From: Oryzisolibacter sp. LB2S
Lineage (GTDB): Bacteria > Pseudomonadota > Gammaproteobacteria > Burkholderiales > Burkholderiaceae_C
Reading direction: 5' to 3'
Assembly: GCF_040732315.1 (NCBI RefSeq)
Contig: NZ_CP160388.1
Location: 310,001 to 374,000 of the forward strand
DNA: 64,000 nucleotides
This document shows, piece by piece, positions 61,410-64,000 of the stretch. Numbering within the stretch: position 1 is the first letter of the stretch; each line of letters opens with the position of its first letter. The translations under genes were made by a program, and so were the position numbers. The notes beneath the pieces are model-generated. The model saw nothing but the letters and a program-made list of their open reading frames with translations, had not been told where the DNA came from and made no database searches.

Positions 61410-61442
61410 GGCTGGAGGTCTTGCAAAAGGCCTCCAGCCTTT
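61410..61442 (+). terminator. Hairpin between rplL and rpoB, probable attenuator
   Basis: GGCTGGAGG (61410-61418) pairs with CCTCCAGCC (61431-61439), followed by TTT. Partial termination at this place sets the ratio of ribosomal protein to RNA polymerase synthesis in E. coli. The rest of the 288-base gap to rpoB shows no other clear element. Confidence 0.7.
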
Positions 61443-61680
61443 GGTGCTTATGGGTTTTGCATCCAGAACGCACCAGAAAGCTGTTTCGAGACGCACCTGT
61501 CTCGCGGTGGTTTTCTAGTGTCTTCTGTCCCGTCCGACAGCAGGAGACGCCTTGGTTCGGGCGATGTGCAACGCATCGCCGTCCGCCATGGTTGGTAGTG
61601 GCCAACCGCCAAGCCCGCAGGCCCTTGCCTCGTGGGGCAGTCGTCGAAGACCTCAATCCATGTCTTTGCCCGGAGATCTC

Positions 61681-64000
<2,320 letters not shown>

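Overview
The window comes from a high-GC betaproteobacterial chromosome, most likely a member of the Comamonadaceae (Acidovorax, Alicycliphilus or Delftia relatives). The basis is the sequence of the ribosomal, ATP synthase and RNA polymerase proteins, the strong GC-third-position bias, a permease-less PTS (EIIA-Man, HPr, Enzyme I), and a dispersed two-hairpin repeat that I associate with this family. Species cannot be decided from the window alone.

Layout. 1-5.8 kb: the N-terminal part of a GMC oxidoreductase, an MCE lipid-transport operon (STAS-MlaE permease, ATPase, MCE protein, auxiliary lipoprotein) and a dienelactone hydrolase-like gene. 6-9.4 kb: a MarR-EmrA-EmrB multidrug efflux operon on the minus strand. 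9.4-13.5 kb: an IS4-family element split by an IS21-family element (istA/istB); both target duplications are visible. 13.5-20.6 kb: corA, hemB, a lipoate ligase-like gene, a possible small RNA, hemJ, a VanZ-like gene, a 2Fe-2S protein, a hydrolase and a D-Ala-D-Ala carboxypeptidase. 20.6-30.7 kb: rpsL-rpsG-fusA-tuf-rpsJ, then the S10 cluster from rplC to rpsQ. 30.7-37.6 kb: peroxiredoxin, acetyltransferase, cytochromes b and c, a TlpA-like protein, the PTS genes, lipB and its DUF493 neighbour. 37.8-45 kb: the complete atpIBEFHAGDC operon. 45-49.2 kb: two TPM-domain genes with lemA, two small conserved genes and a di-domain cytochrome c5. 49.3-56 kb: a tripartite RND efflux pump with a divergent TetR regulator. 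56-64 kb: tRNA-Arg, -Tyr, -Gly, -Thr, a second tuf, tRNA-Trp, secE, nusG, rplKAJL and the 5' part of rpoB.

Most of the window is ordinary core genome. The least explained signals are (1) at least nine copies of a dispersed two-hairpin repeat at gene ends and starts, some of which appear to supply start codons, a Shine-Dalgarno or signal-peptide codons; (2) a structured intergenic segment at about 16.57-16.67 kb that ends in an intrinsic terminator and shows an anti-Shine-Dalgarno-like loop; and (3) a nested insertion that can be undone on paper to recover an intact transposase frame. No CRISPR array, prophage, restriction system or recognisable defence island was seen. No gap between genes exceeds 300 bases.
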